Positions 32,456 to 40,894 of a DNA stretch of 64,000 nt are shown piece after piece. Positions within the stretch are counted from its first letter, which is position 1; every line of letters starts with the position of its first letter. The stretch is from the NCBI RefSeq assembly GCF_016746085.1, contig NZ_JAERTZ010000025.1, forward strand, positions 186,001 to 250,000, given 5' to 3'. The position numbers and the translations under genes are program-made. The notes under the pieces are model-generated. The model made no database searches, was not told the DNA's origin, and was given only the letters and a program-made list of their open reading frames with translations. The stretch comes from Zobellella iuensis. Its GTDB lineage: Bacteria; Pseudomonadota; Gammaproteobacteria; Enterobacterales; Aeromonadaceae.

Positions 32456-33688
32456 TTATTGCGCGCGCTTCAGTATCTTGGGGTTGGAGTTGCCCCATAC
32501 GGTGTACAGGTCCGCCAGCAGGGCGTCGTTGGCGTCTTCCAGCTCGTCCTGGGTCACTTCCGCCTCGCCTTGTTTGCCGAACAGCACCACCTCGTCACCC
32601 GGTTTCACGCCCGGAATGTCGGTCACGTCCACCATGGTGGTGTTCATCGACACCTTGCCCACCACGGGCGCGCGCTGGCCGTTCACCACCACATGGGCGT
32701 TGTTGGTAAAGACCCGGCGGTAGCCGTCGGAATAGCCCATGGGCAGGTTGGCCAGCAGCGAATCCCGCTCCAGGGTGTAGGTGCCGTCGTAGCCCACCTG
32801 GCTGCCCGCCGGGTAGTTGTTCACCGAGGCCACCCGGGTCTTGAACGACATCACCTTCTTGTATTCGGTATAGCTGGGGATGGTGTCGCCGTAGATGATG
32901 CCGCCCGGGCGCACCATATCGAGCCGGGTTTCCGGCACTTCCAGGGTGGTGAAGGAGTTGGCGGTGTGCAGGGTCAGCTTGGACCTGTCCAGCTTACCGT
33001 CTTCAATCAGCCACTGGGCCTGCTGCTGGAACAGGGCCAGCCCTTTCTTCACTTCGTCCACTTCCTCGTGGGCGAAGTGGGTCATAATGCCCACCAGCTC
33101 AAGATTAGGCAGCGCCAGCAGTTCACGGGCTTCCGCCTTGCCTTCGTCGGTGGCCACTTCCATGCCGTTGCGGCTCATGCCGCCGGCGTTCAGCCCCAGG
33201 TGGTAGCGCAGGCTCTTGCCCTCGGCGCTGGCCACGGCGGCGGCCAGGCGGGCGGCCTCGATATCCCCGAACAGCTCTTCCATGTCGTATTGCAGGCCGT
33301 CGCGCACTTCCGCCTGGGTGGCACTGCGCACCCGCATGATGCGGCCTTCATAACCGCTTTCCCGCACTACCCGTGCTTCCTCGTTGCTGGTAATGCCCAC
33401 GCAGGGAATGCCGGCGGCAATCACCGAGGGCATCAGGTTGGCGATGCCGTGGCCGTAGGCGTCGGCCTTCATGATGGCGCAAATCTGGGATTTTCCGTCC
33501 AGCAGGGCCTGCAGGGTGCGAATGTTGTGCTCAAAGGCGGCCTGGTCGATTTCAATCCAGGCGTTGGTGGTCTGATAAACAGGGCTGCTGGTATCGAGAC
33601 CGGTCACCGGCAGTATGGGCGCGGCCTGGGCCTGGGTGGACAAACAGGCGGCCAGGGCCGCGGCCAGTACGGTGGGGGTCATTTTCAT
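32456..33688 (-). CDS. bsr: Periplasmic broad-specificity amino acid racemase (Alr-like, PLP)
   Basis: PLP-dependent fold-III racemase of 410 residues. A Sec signal peptide (MKMTPTVLAAALAACLSTQAQA) is clear, which separates it from cytoplasmic alanine racemase. The PLP lysine lies in ICAIMKADAYGHG at about 73-85. The catalytic tyrosine region is VGYDGTYTLERDS and the NLPMGYSDGY block is present. Such enzymes (Bsr/BsrV type) release non-canonical D-amino acids into the periplasm, which can remodel peptidoglycan. Start at 33688 is supported by AAGGAGAG. Monocistronic. The exact substrate range cannot be read from sequence. Confidence 0.85.
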   Translation of the reverse strand: MKMTPTVLAAALAACLSTQAQAAPILPVTGLDTSSPVYQTTNAWIEIDQAAFEHNIRTLQALLDGKSQICAIMKADAYGHGIANLMPSVIAAGIPCVGITSNEEARVVRESGYEGRIMRVRSATQAEVRDGLQYDMEELFGDIEAARLAAAVASAEGKSLRYHLGLNAGGMSRNGMEVATDEGKAEARELLALPNLELVGIMTHFAHEEVDEVKKGLALFQQQAQWLIEDGKLDRSKLTLHTANSFTTLEVPETRLDMVRPGGIIYGDTIPSYTEYKKVMSFKTRVASVNNYPAGSQVGYDGTYTLERDSLLANLPMGYSDGYRRVFTNNAHVVVNGQRAPVVGKVSMNTTMVDVTDIPGVKPGDEVVLFGKQGEAEVTQDELEDANDALLADLYTVWGNSNPKILKRAQ

Positions 33689-34183
33689 CGAATGCTCTCC
33701 TTGAATGGGCTGCCACCTGCTCCTTTGGTGAGTGTCACCGGCCGGAAACCCCTTCCGGCCCGCAGATGGCCCGGTCACTATACAAGGAAAGAATCAAAAC
33801 TTAATAGTGTGATTTAACTTTTTATTGACATAAAAAACCAAGATAAAAGGTAAAGTTAGATCTTAACTCTTTTCTTTATGCCGGCAGTGATATTAATTAT
33901 GCAGGCGTCACGATTGGTCTTCATATGAAGCTATTCATGATACCGTCACGATCCCGCCAATAACCCGAAAAACGCCGACGTTAGGCACTGGAACGGCACC
34001 CATCGGAGCTGTGTGCAAAATAGCAGCACGGCATTGTTATGCACCGAAATGGGCACTCGGGAACCCGGAGCAGGCGGATAGGGATCTCCGCCTGCGCGGA
34101 TATGACCAGGGATAAAAGGACGGAGATAGCCAGGGTGGGAAGACGGGGATGATCAGAAGCAGACAGAGAACCATGACAGATTG
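33689..34183. other. Upstream region of the racemase gene, AT-rich then repeat-bearing
   Basis: From 33780 to about 33960 the DNA is AT-rich and likely holds the racemase promoter; on the minus strand no consensus pair stands out. A REP-like TCTCCGCCTGCGCGGATATGAC lies at 34089-34110. GTTAGGC (33980-33986) and GTTATGC (34037-34043) resemble attC ends but lack partners. No gene is visible. Confidence 0.4.
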
Positions 34184-34550
34184 CACTGGGCTCCCGCCTT
34201 CGCGGGAGTGACGAGGGAGAGTGCGGGAGTGACGAGGGAGAGCGCGGGTGTGACGAGGGAGAGCGCGGGTGTGACGAGGGAGAGCGCGGGTGTGACGAGG
34301 GAGAGCGCGGGTGTGACGAGGGAGAGCGCGGGTGTGACGAGGGAGAGCGCGGGTGTGACGAGGGAGAGCGCGGGTGTGACGAGGGAGAGCGCGGGTGTGA
34401 CGAGGGAGAGCGCGGGTGTGACGAGGGAGAGCGCGGGTGTGACGAGGGAGAGCGCGGGAGTGACGAGGGAGAGCGCGGGTGTGACGAGGGAGAGCGCGGG
34501 TGTGACGAGGGAGAGCGCGGGTGTGACAAGGGAGAGCGGGAGTGACAACA
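34184..34550 (+). repeat. Palindrome plus about sixteen 21-bp tandem repeats
   Basis: A palindrome GCTCCCGCCTTCGCGGGAGT (about 34190-34209) is followed by about 16 near-identical 21-base units GCGGGTGTGACGAGGGAGAGC to about 34545. Because 21 is a multiple of three, all frames are open, giving spurious long reading frames on both strands. The first two units and one inner unit read GGGAGTGAC, the others GGGTGTGAC, so the array grew recently by unit duplication. Confidence 0.95.
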
Positions 34551-34593
34551 GAGAAAGGCAAGGGTTTCTCCGCGGCCTGAAGCCGGAAGGAGG

Positions 34594-34704
34594 TTCCTTC
34601 AGGCTTCAGGCTTCAGGCTTCAGGCTTCAGACTTCAGACTTCAGACTTCCAGCCTCAAGCTTCCGGCTTCCGGCTTCCAGCTTCCAGCATCCAGCTTCCG
34701 GCTT
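34594..34704. repeat. Long heptamer array downstream of ndh
   Basis: About fifteen contiguous 7-base units: CTTCAGG (several copies), CTTCAGA (three copies), then CTTCCAG, CCTCAAG, CTTCCGG and CTTCCAG variants. It ends within 10 bp of the ndh stop. No four-helix-bundle gene accompanies this array. Confidence 0.9.
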
Positions 34705-34710
34705 AAAAAA

Positions 34711-36003
34711 TCAGTGCAGTTTCAGTCGCGGCCGCAGGTAGCGGTTGATGCGACCCACCAGCATCATCAGGCCGGTGCGGGTGTAGCCGTGCAGCGCCAC
34801 CTGGTGCATACGGTAGAGGGAGATGTACACGGTGCGGGCGATGCGGCCTTCCACCATCATGGAGCCGCGCATCAGGTTGCCCATCAGGGAGCCGACGGTA
34901 GAGTAGCGGCTCAGGTTCACCAGCGAGCCGTGATCCTTGTACTCATAGGGCTTGAGCGGCTTGTTGTTGAGCTTGGCCATGATGTTGTCATAGGCCTGGC
35001 TGGCCATCTGGTGGGCCGACTGGGCCCGGGGCGGCACCGGCTTGCCGTTGTCCTGCAGGCAGAAGGCGCAGTCGCCGATCACGAAAACGTTCTCGTCGCG
35101 GGTGGTCTGCAGGGTGTTGGTCACCGCCAGCTGGTTGATGCGGTTGGTCTCCAGCCCGGCAATGTCCTTCATAAAGTCCGGCGCCTTGATGCCCGCCGCC
35201 CACACCATCAGCTTGGCGGGGATAAGCTCCCCTTCCTTGGTCTTGAGCCCCTCGCTGGTGGCCTCCACTATCATGGTGTTGATGCGCACGTCCACCCCCA
35301 GCTCGCGCAGCTCCTTGTGCGCCATGGCGGAAATGCGCTCGGGCAGGGCCGGCAGTATGCGTGGCCCCGCCTCCACCAGGGTCAGCCGCAGGCAGTTGCG
35401 GTTGAGCTTCTTGAAGCCGTAGGCCGCCAGGTGCTCCACCGCGTTGTACAGCTCGGCCGACAGCTCCACCCCGGTGGCGCCGCCGCCGACGATGGCGATG
35501 TCCACCTTTTCATCCACGGTGTCGCTTTCCGCGTACTGCAGGAAGCGGTTCATCAGCTCGTCGTGGAAGCGCTCGGCCTGCTGCGGGCTGTCGAGGAAGA
35601 TGCAGTGCTCGCGCACCCCCTGGGTGCCGAAGTCGTTGGACACGGAGCCGATGGCCAGCACCAGGATGTCGTACTTGAGCAGGCGCTCGCTCACCATGGG
35701 CTTGCCGGCCTCGTCAAGCAGGGGCGCCAGGGTAATGGTCTTGGCTTCCCTATCGATGCCGGTAAGGGTGCCCAGATGGAAGCTGAAGCCGTGGTTGTGG
35801 GCCTGGGAGCGGTAGCTCAGGCCGTCTATGCCCGGGTCCATGGCGCCGGTGGCCACTTCGTGCAGCAGGGGCTTCCACAGGTGGGTTCTGTTGCGATCCA
35901 CCAGTATCACTTCCGCCTTGCCCTTGCGCCCCAGTTGCCGGCCCAGTTTGGTCACCAGCTCCAGGCCGCCGGCGCCGCCGCCGACCACAATAATCCTTGT
36001 CAT
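34711..36003 (-). CDS. ndh: Type II NADH dehydrogenase (non-proton-pumping)
   Basis: Single-subunit NADH:quinone oxidoreductase on the inner membrane, 430 residues. FAD-binding [18 protein letters not shown] is at the N-terminus and the NADH-binding [18 protein letters not shown] near 172-190; the C-terminal region carries the amphipathic membrane-binding helices. ATG 36003 is preceded by GAGGT; a TTG five codons upstream is discarded. In enterics ndh lies just beyond nagZ and ycfP; here ycfP is missing from that slot and 345 bp of repeats replace it. Confidence 0.95.
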   Translation of the reverse strand: MTRIIVVGGGAGGLELVTKLGRQLGRKGKAEVILVDRNRTHLWKPLLHEVATGAMDPGIDGLSYRSQAHNHGFSFHLGTLTGIDREAKTITLAPLLDEAGKPMVSERLLKYDILVLAIGSVSNDFGTQGVREHCIFLDSPQQAERFHDELMNRFLQYAESDTVDEKVDIAIVGGGATGVELSAELYNAVEHLAAYGFKKLNRNCLRLTLVEAGPRILPALPERISAMAHKELRELGVDVRINTMIVEATSEGLKTKEGELIPAKLMVWAAGIKAPDFMKDIAGLETNRINQLAVTNTLQTTRDENVFVIGDCAFCLQDNGKPVPPRAQSAHQMASQAYDNIMAKLNNKPLKPYEYKDHGSLVNLSRYSTVGSLMGNLMRGSMMVEGRIARTVYISLYRMHQVALHGYTRTGLMMLVGRINRYLRPRLKLH

Positions 36004-36164
36004 GTCTGACCTCTTCAATGTTTAAAGTAAAAACCTGCGGCTATGGCCCGCCCATAGCGGCAGATTCTTGCTCAAGGGTGCCTGTACCGGGCACCACAGC
36101 TTGATAACAAAGTCCATTACCTGCTTTTTTGCCGGATTTTCCCTTTATCAACAAGGTCCAACTG

Positions 36165-36231
36165 CCGTCATCTCCGCGCAGGCGGAGATCCATAACAGTA
36201 TGCACTGGACTCCCGCCTTCGCGGGAGTGAC
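36165..36231. repeat. Composite REP-like element between nagZ and ndh
   Basis: Palindromes CATCTCCGCGCAGGCGGAGAT and GACTCCCGCCTTCGCGGGAGT in the same order and spacing as at 29841-29907. It occupies the 344-bp gap 36004-36347; no gene is visible there. Confidence 0.85.
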
Positions 36232-36347
36232 GACAGAGAACGACCACATTTTGCCAGTCGTCTGCGATGCCCATGCCGGGCACCGCCATTCTAAAAGCTG
36301 CGCTTAAGAGCACAACTTTATTTTCACATCAAATCAACATCGGGGCC

Positions 36348-37358
36348 TTAGCCGGTCCAGCCCTGCTCCCGGGAAATCCGCAGCAGCCGCTCGCTCGCCT
36401 CGCGCCAGCGCCGGCTGCCATAAAGATGGGCGGCGCCGGCGTTGTCCCGCTTGCGCAGGGGCGACAGATCCCGCGCCAGCTCATGGGGCAGGCTGTCGAT
36501 AATGCTCACCGCTCCCGCCCTGTGGTTGCAGGCCAGCAGCAGGTCGCAGCCCGCCGCCAGCGCCCGCCGGGCCCGCTCGGCGTAACCGCCGGCCACCGCC
36601 GCCCCTTCCATGGTCAGATCGTCGCTGAACACCAGGCCGCTAAAGCCGAGCCGGCGACGCAGCATCTCCTTGATCCAGAAAGACGAAAACCCCGCCGGCT
36701 CCGGGTCCACCGCCCGGTAGATAACGTGGGCCGGCATCATGCCCTGCACCAGGCCCTGGCTTATCAGGGCCTTGAAGGGCAGCAGATCGGCCGCCTCTAT
36801 CTCGGCCAGCGCCCGCTCGTCCACCGGGCTTTCCTTGTGGGAGTCGGCGCGCACGCTGCCGTGGCCGGGGAAGTGCTTGGCCACCGCCGCCATGCCCGCC
36901 GCCTTCATGCCGCCAATGTAGGCGCCGGCACGGGCGATCACTTGCTCCGGTTCGGCACCGAAACTGCGATCCCCTATCACCTCGCTGCCCCGCTCCAGAT
37001 CGAGCACGGGCGCAAAGCTTAAGTCGATATCATGGGCCAGCAGCTCGGCCGCCATCAGCCAGCCGGCGTCCTCCAGCAGGGAAGGCAGCTCGGGGTGATC
37101 CAGGCCGGCGAGCTTGCCCGGCGCCGGCAGCGGGAAGAAGCCCTCGCGAAAGCGCTGCACCCGCCCCCCTTCGTGATCCACGGTGAGCAGCAGCCCCGGC
37201 TTGACCTGGCGGATGGCCTTGACCAGGGCGCTCAACTGGGCCCGGTCATGATAATTTCTGCTGAAAAAGATGATCCCGCCCACGGCGGGGTGCTCGATAA
37301 GCTCGCGCTCTTCCGCCTCCAGCTCGTGGCCATGCAGATCGAGGATAAAAGGGCCCAT
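36348..37358 (-). CDS. nagZ: Beta-N-acetylhexosaminidase (GH3)
   Basis: Cytoplasmic glycosidase that removes N-acetylglucosamine from anhydromuropeptides during peptidoglycan recycling; it thereby also sets inducer levels for AmpC-type beta-lactamases in species that have them. The 336-residue protein carries KHFPGHGSVRADSHKESP (the conserved KHxPGHG loop with its catalytic His-Asp pair) near 165-182 and VFSDDLTMEG with the nucleophile Asp near 250. Three start codons overlap the thiK stop (GTG 37364, ATG 37361, ATG 37358); the last matches the MGPFILDLHG start of homologues and is best placed after GGAG. Confidence 0.95.
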   Translation of the reverse strand: MGPFILDLHGHELEAEERELIEHPAVGGIIFFSRNYHDRAQLSALVKAIRQVKPGLLLTVDHEGGRVQRFREGFFPLPAPGKLAGLDHPELPSLLEDAGWLMAAELLAHDIDLSFAPVLDLERGSEVIGDRSFGAEPEQVIARAGAYIGGMKAAGMAAVAKHFPGHGSVRADSHKESPVDERALAEIEAADLLPFKALISQGLVQGMMPAHVIYRAVDPEPAGFSSFWIKEMLRRRLGFSGLVFSDDLTMEGAAVAGGYAERARRALAAGCDLLLACNHRAGAVSIIDSLPHELARDLSPLRKRDNAGAAHLYGSRRWREASERLLRISREQGWTG

Positions 37359-37360
37359 CA

Positions 37361-38179
37361 TCACTCCGGTTCGTTTCGGTATTGGCAGAGCCTGTGCACT
37401 GCCTGTTGCTGTTGTTCAAGATACAGCGGCACGCCGCTGTGCCGGTATTGCAGTGCCGCCCACAGCGCCGTGAGCAGCCACACCCAGGGCAAGCGGGCGG
37501 CTAAGCGGGCCTCGCTCAGTTCGCCGCCCCCGGCCCGGTAGGCGGCCAGCATGGCCGCCCGCCCTGGCCGGTCCAGCCCGAAGCTGTCGGCGATCACCGC
37601 CAGCTCAAAGGCGGCGTCGCCCCGGGCGGCATATTCCCAGTCCAGCAGCCAGGGCCGTTCGCCCAGCAGGTTGGCGGCGTTGAGGTCGTGATGACAGAAC
37701 ACCGGGGAAAAGGACGGATTCAGCTCGGCGCGTTCGAACAGGGGCAGCACCCGGGCGATGTCGGCCGGCAGCGGCGCCAGCCGCCGCAAATAATGACCCA
37801 GCCGCGCGCGCAAATCCAGCACCGGCAGGGCCGCCGGCAACAGGTGCAGGGCCGCCACCCGCGCCATCAGCCGAGTCATGTCCGGCGGGCGGTGCCGCCA
37901 GTCGCGCTCGTCCTGCCAGTCCAGGATCAGCAGGCCCTGTTCGGGCCGGGCAAAGCGTACCGGCAGCGCCAGCCCGGCGGCGGCGGCCGTCCGGTGGGCA
38001 AGCAACTCCAACCGGCGGTCTATGCCCAGGGCGGCCGGATCGGCGCAGCCCTGGCGCAGCCAATAGGCGCCCCGGGGCCGGTCCAGCCGCCAGCAGCGGT
38101 TGGTGAGCCCGCCCGCCAGGGGCGTCAGCCGCCCCCGCCAGTCGGCGGGCAGGGCGGCCAGCAGCCGTTCAGCGTCCAC
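37361..38179 (-). CDS. thiK: Thiamine kinase-like phosphotransferase (APH fold)
   Basis: A 272-residue aminoglycoside-phosphotransferase-fold kinase. The catalytic loop VFCHHDLNAANLL (Brenner motif HxDxxxxN, about 160-172) and the metal-binding LLDWEYAARGD are present. In E. coli the gene between lpoB and nagZ is thiK (ycfN), which phosphorylates thiamine salvaged from the medium; the same slot supports the same role here. A choline or ethanolamine kinase activity cannot be excluded from fold alone. It overlaps lpoB by 11 bases and nagZ by a few. Confidence 0.8.
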   Translation of the reverse strand: MDAERLLAALPADWRGRLTPLAGGLTNRCWRLDRPRGAYWLRQGCADPAALGIDRRLELLAHRTAAAAGLALPVRFARPEQGLLILDWQDERDWRHRPPDMTRLMARVAALHLLPAALPVLDLRARLGHYLRRLAPLPADIARVLPLFERAELNPSFSPVFCHHDLNAANLLGERPWLLDWEYAARGDAAFELAVIADSFGLDRPGRAAMLAAYRAGGGELSEARLAARLPWVWLLTALWAALQYRHSGVPLYLEQQQQAVHRLCQYRNEPE

Positions 38180-38783
38180 TGACGCTGTCGGACCAGAGCA
38201 CCTCGCCGCTGGCGAGCTCCATCAGTTGCCCCTGCAGGCTGAAGCCCGAACCACTGCGGCTCAGGCTGCCGGACAGCAGGTAGTCGGCGCCGCTCTGCCG
38301 GCCCAGGCGCACCAGGGCGGCCATGTCGGCCCGGCCGTCCTGATAGGCCAGTTGCTGGCGCAGGCTGCTGACCCGGGCGCTGTCGGCAAAGCGCAGGCTG
38401 CCGGCCAGGTTGGCCTGCAGCCGCTGGGTCAGGCCGCGGGTGTCCACCGGGCTGCCGGCCAGGTTGCGGATCTCGTCCAGCAACACCACGCCGTTCACCT
38501 CGCCGATGGCGCCGCTGTTGCGCAACCGCGCCGCCAGGCCGTCGGCCAGTTGATCCAGGTTGACCGTGCGCGCCTCGGGCAAGGGGGTGGCCACCGGCGG
38601 CTCGGGCAGTTCAATCACCGGCGGCGGGGTCGGCCGCAAGGGCGGCTGCACCACCGGCGTGGCCGGCCTGGGCTCCGGCGTGGCCGGGGTCACCGGTGCC
38701 GGCTGGGAGGAATAGGGATAAGGCAGGGTACAACCGCCGAGCACGGTGGCCGCCAGGATCAGGGAAACACGGTACAACCTCAT
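38169..38783 (-). CDS. lpoB: Penicillin-binding protein activator LpoB (outer-membrane lipoprotein)
   Basis: Lipoprotein that reaches through the peptidoglycan to activate PBP1b. The 204-residue product has a lipobox LGGC with Cys17, a long proline-rich linker (about 25-75) and a folded C-terminal domain. In the hinT-lpoB-thiK-nagZ order it is the direct counterpart of enteric lpoB. The residue after Cys is Thr, compatible with outer-membrane sorting by the Lol system also encoded in this window. ATG 38783 follows GAGGAGAGG. Confidence 0.88.
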   Translation of the reverse strand: MRLYRVSLILAATVLGGCTLPYPYSSQPAPVTPATPEPRPATPVVQPPLRPTPPPVIELPEPPVATPLPEARTVNLDQLADGLAARLRNSGAIGEVNGVVLLDEIRNLAGSPVDTRGLTQRLQANLAGSLRFADSARVSSLRQQLAYQDGRADMAALVRLGRQSGADYLLSGSLSRSGSGFSLQGQLMELASGEVLWSDSVSGR

Positions 38784-38793
38784 CGGCCTCTCC

Positions 38794-39144
38794 TCACCGC
38801 GCCAGCATGGGGCCCAAAGGACGGCCACCCAGCAGGTGCATGTGGATGTGGTAAACCTCCTGGCCGCCGTGGCTGTTGCAGTTTACGATCAGGCGATAGC
38901 CGTCTTCGGCAATGCCGGCCTCGGCCGCCAGTTTGCGCGCCACGGTGAACAGCCGGCCCAGGGCCAGTTCATGCTCGGCTTCCACCTCGTTGGTGGTGGG
39001 GATCAGCACGTTGGGCACGATCAGCACATGGGTCGGCGCCTTGGGATGGATATCGCGGAAGGCGGTGACCAGCTCGTCCTGGTACAGGATCTCGGCGGGA
39101 ATTTCCTTGCGGATGATTTTGCTGAAAATGGTCTCTGCTGCCAT
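38794..39144 (-). CDS. hinT: HIT-family purine nucleoside phosphoramidase
   Basis: A 116-residue histidine-triad hydrolase acting on adenosine phosphoramidates and acyl-adenylates. The HIHMHLLGG triad near 99-107 is intact, and the [17 protein letters not shown] start is typical. It begins the hinT-lpoB-thiK-nagZ run, with only 10 bases to lpoB. It is divergent from the dihydroorotase gene. Confidence 0.96.
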   Translation of the reverse strand: MAAETIFSKIIRKEIPAEILYQDELVTAFRDIHPKAPTHVLIVPNVLIPTTNEVEAEHELALGRLFTVARKLAAEAGIAEDGYRLIVNCNSHGGQEVYHIHMHLLGGRPLGPMLAR

Positions 39145-39242
39145 TGCCTGTCTCCTTGAGATAAATCGCCGGGCCGCGCCTGTCGGCCCCGGACAAGATT
39201 CGCTATTATAGCCTTGTTAGCCGCCAAAGGAATGAAGTCACC

Positions 39243-40589
39243 ATGAATAAACTATTGATTAAAAACGCAACCATGGTCAACGAAGGCCGTGTCCAGGTAC
39301 AGGATGTACTGATCGAAGGCGAACGCATCGCCCAGGTAGGCTTCGGCCTCGCGGCCGCTGCCGGCACCCGGGTGCTGGATGCCGCCGGCAAACACCTGCT
39401 GCCCGGCATGATCGACGATCAGGTGCATTTTCGCGAGCCCGGCATGCCCGACAAGGGCAACATAGCGTCAGAATCCCGCGCAGCCGTGGCCGGCGGCACC
39501 ACCAGCTTTATGGACATGCCCAACGTCAACCCGCAAACCACCACCCTGGAGGCGCTGGAGGCCAAGTTCAAACTGGCCGAAGGCCGGGCCGCGGGCAACT
39601 ACAGCTTTTACCTGGGCGGCACCAACGACAACCTGGAGCAAATCCAGCGCCTGCAGCCCAACCAGACCTGCGGCGTCAAGGTGTTTATGGGCGCCTCCAC
39701 CGGCAATATGCTGGTCGACAGCGAAGCGGCCCTGGCCGGCATCTTCCGCGACAGCCCGGTGCTCATCGCCACCCACTGCGAAGACTCGCCCACCATCAAG
39801 CATAACGAAGAGCTGGCCCGCGCCAAATACGGCGACGCCGTGCCCTTCAGCGAGCACGGCCATATCCGCAGCGCCGAGGCCTGCTATCTGTCCTCTTCCC
39901 TGGCGGTGAGCCTGGCCAAGCGCTACCAGTCCAAGCTGCACGTGCTGCACCTCACCACCGCCCGGGAGATGAGCCACTTCACCGCCAGCCACTCCCTGGC
40001 CGAGCTGAAGGACAAGAACATCACCGCCGAGGTGTGCGTGCACCACCTGTTCTACAACGAGGCCGACTACGAGCGCCTGGGCGCCCAGATCAAGTGCAAC
40101 CCGGCGATCAAGACCGCCGCCGACCAGCAGGCGCTGATCGACGCGGTCAACCAGGACATCATCGACATCATCGCCACCGACCATGCCCCCCACACCTGGG
40201 TCGACAAACAGAACTCCTATTTCGGCGCGCCCTCGGGCCTGCCGCTGTGCCAGCACGCCCTGCCGATGCTGATGGAGCTCTACCACAGGGGCATCTTCAG
40301 CCTGGAAACCATAGTGCGCAAAACCGCCCACGCGGTGGCCGAGCGTTATCATATAAAAGACCGCGGCTATATCCGCGAAGGCTATTTCGCCGATCTGGTG
40401 CTGTTCGACCTCAACGCCAGCACCACCGTGGGCAAAGACAACCTGCTCTACCATTGCGGCTGGTCGCCGCTCGAGGGCAGCACCCTGAAGAGCCGGGTCG
40501 ACACCACCCTGGTCAACGGCCACATCGCCTACCAGAACGGCGTGGTCAGCGAGCAGGCCTTCGGCCAACGGCTGCAATTTACCCGCTAG
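39243..40589 (+). CDS. Dihydroorotase, class I
   Basis: Amidohydrolase of 448 residues that cyclises carbamoyl-aspartate to dihydroorotate in pyrimidine synthesis. The metal-binding DDQVHFREPG at about 58-67, the GVKVFMGAS strand, an ATHCED histidine and IIATDHAPH near 310-318 follow the class I pattern (Bacillus or fused-CAD type) rather than the short class II PyrC of E. coli. A hydantoinase-like role is possible, but the HFREPG signature and the ending favour dihydroorotase. Monocistronic. Confidence 0.85.
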   Translation: MNKLLIKNATMVNEGRVQVQDVLIEGERIAQVGFGLAAAAGTRVLDAAGKHLLPGMIDDQVHFREPGMPDKGNIASESRAAVAGGTTSFMDMPNVNPQTTTLEALEAKFKLAEGRAAGNYSFYLGGTNDNLEQIQRLQPNQTCGVKVFMGASTGNMLVDSEAALAGIFRDSPVLIATHCEDSPTIKHNEELARAKYGDAVPFSEHGHIRSAEACYLSSSLAVSLAKRYQSKLHVLHLTTAREMSHFTASHSLAELKDKNITAEVCVHHLFYNEADYERLGAQIKCNPAIKTAADQQALIDAVNQDIIDIIATDHAPHTWVDKQNSYFGAPSGLPLCQHALPMLMELYHRGIFSLETIVRKTAHAVAERYHIKDRGYIREGYFADLVLFDLNASTTVGKDNLLYHCGWSPLEGSTLKSRVDTTLVNGHIAYQNGVVSEQAFGQRLQFTR

Positions 40590-40633
40590 TGCGCAAATAG
40601 CAGGCAAACGCACCACAGTGGCCGGCACGGGTG

Positions 40634-40662
40634 TTGACAGCCCCCGGCCACTTGCCTAGAAT
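40634..40662 (+). promoter_or_regulatory. Strong sigma70 promoter of tRNA-Pro
   Basis: TTGACA (40634-40639), 17-bp spacer, TAGAAT (40657-40662), about 28 bp before the tRNA 5' end. A GC-rich discriminator (CCGTCCCC) follows, as in stringently controlled stable RNA promoters. Confidence 0.85.
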
Positions 40663-40689
40663 CCGTCCCCGTCGACACAACGACGATTT

Positions 40690-40766
40690 CGGCGTGTAGC
40701 GCAGCTTGGTAGCGCACTGTCATGGGGTGTCAGGGGTCGGAGGTTCAAATCCTCTCACGCCGACCA
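40690..40766 (+). tRNA. tRNA-Pro (anticodon GGG)
   Basis: 77-nt cloverleaf with acceptor CGGCGTG/CACGCCG, D-arm GCGC..GCGC, anticodon stem CTGTC/GTCAG (one T-T mismatch, also seen in enteric tRNA-Pro GGG), loop ATGGGGT with anticodon at 40724-40726, T-arm GGAGGTTCAAATCCTC and encoded CCA end. A terminator follows. Confidence 0.97.
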
Positions 40767-40777
40767 AAATACCCTCG

Positions 40778-40804
40778 AAAAGCCCACCTCACGGTGGGCT
40801 TTTT
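40778..40804 (+). terminator. Terminator of tRNA-Pro
   Basis: AGCCCACC-TCAC-GGTGGGCT stem-loop followed by TTTT. Confidence 0.92.
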
Positions 40805-40842
40805 GCTTTCCGGCAAAGGCCCCGCTCAGCAAGCACATAAAC

Positions 40843-40870
40843 ACCAAGGGGAGCCTGAGCTCCCCTTGGT
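40843..40870 (-). terminator. Terminator downstream of gbcA
   Basis: 11-bp perfect stem ACCAAGGGGAG/CTCCCCTTGGT with a CCTGAG loop. T-rich tails on both sides make it potentially bidirectional; it lies 24 bp beyond the gbcA stop. Confidence 0.85.
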
Positions 40871-40894
40871 GGTTTTATCGGTTGCGGCAGCCGC

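Noticed and set aside
33980-34043. attC-like ends GTTAGGC and GTTATGC upstream of the racemase
   Set aside because: Both are R'-type ends in the same orientation with no matching RYYYAAC partner or foldable inner arms, so a cassette cannot be drawn; kept only as a hint.
34184-34550. Possible CRISPR array
   Set aside because: Units are contiguous 21-mers with no unique spacers and no cas genes nearby; it is a satellite.
34037-34741. Long open frames encoding (ESAGVTR)n, (HTRALPR)n or (SLVTPAL)n proteins on both strands
   Set aside because: They exist only because a 21-bp tandem array keeps all frames open; no ribosome sites or non-repeat domains support translation.
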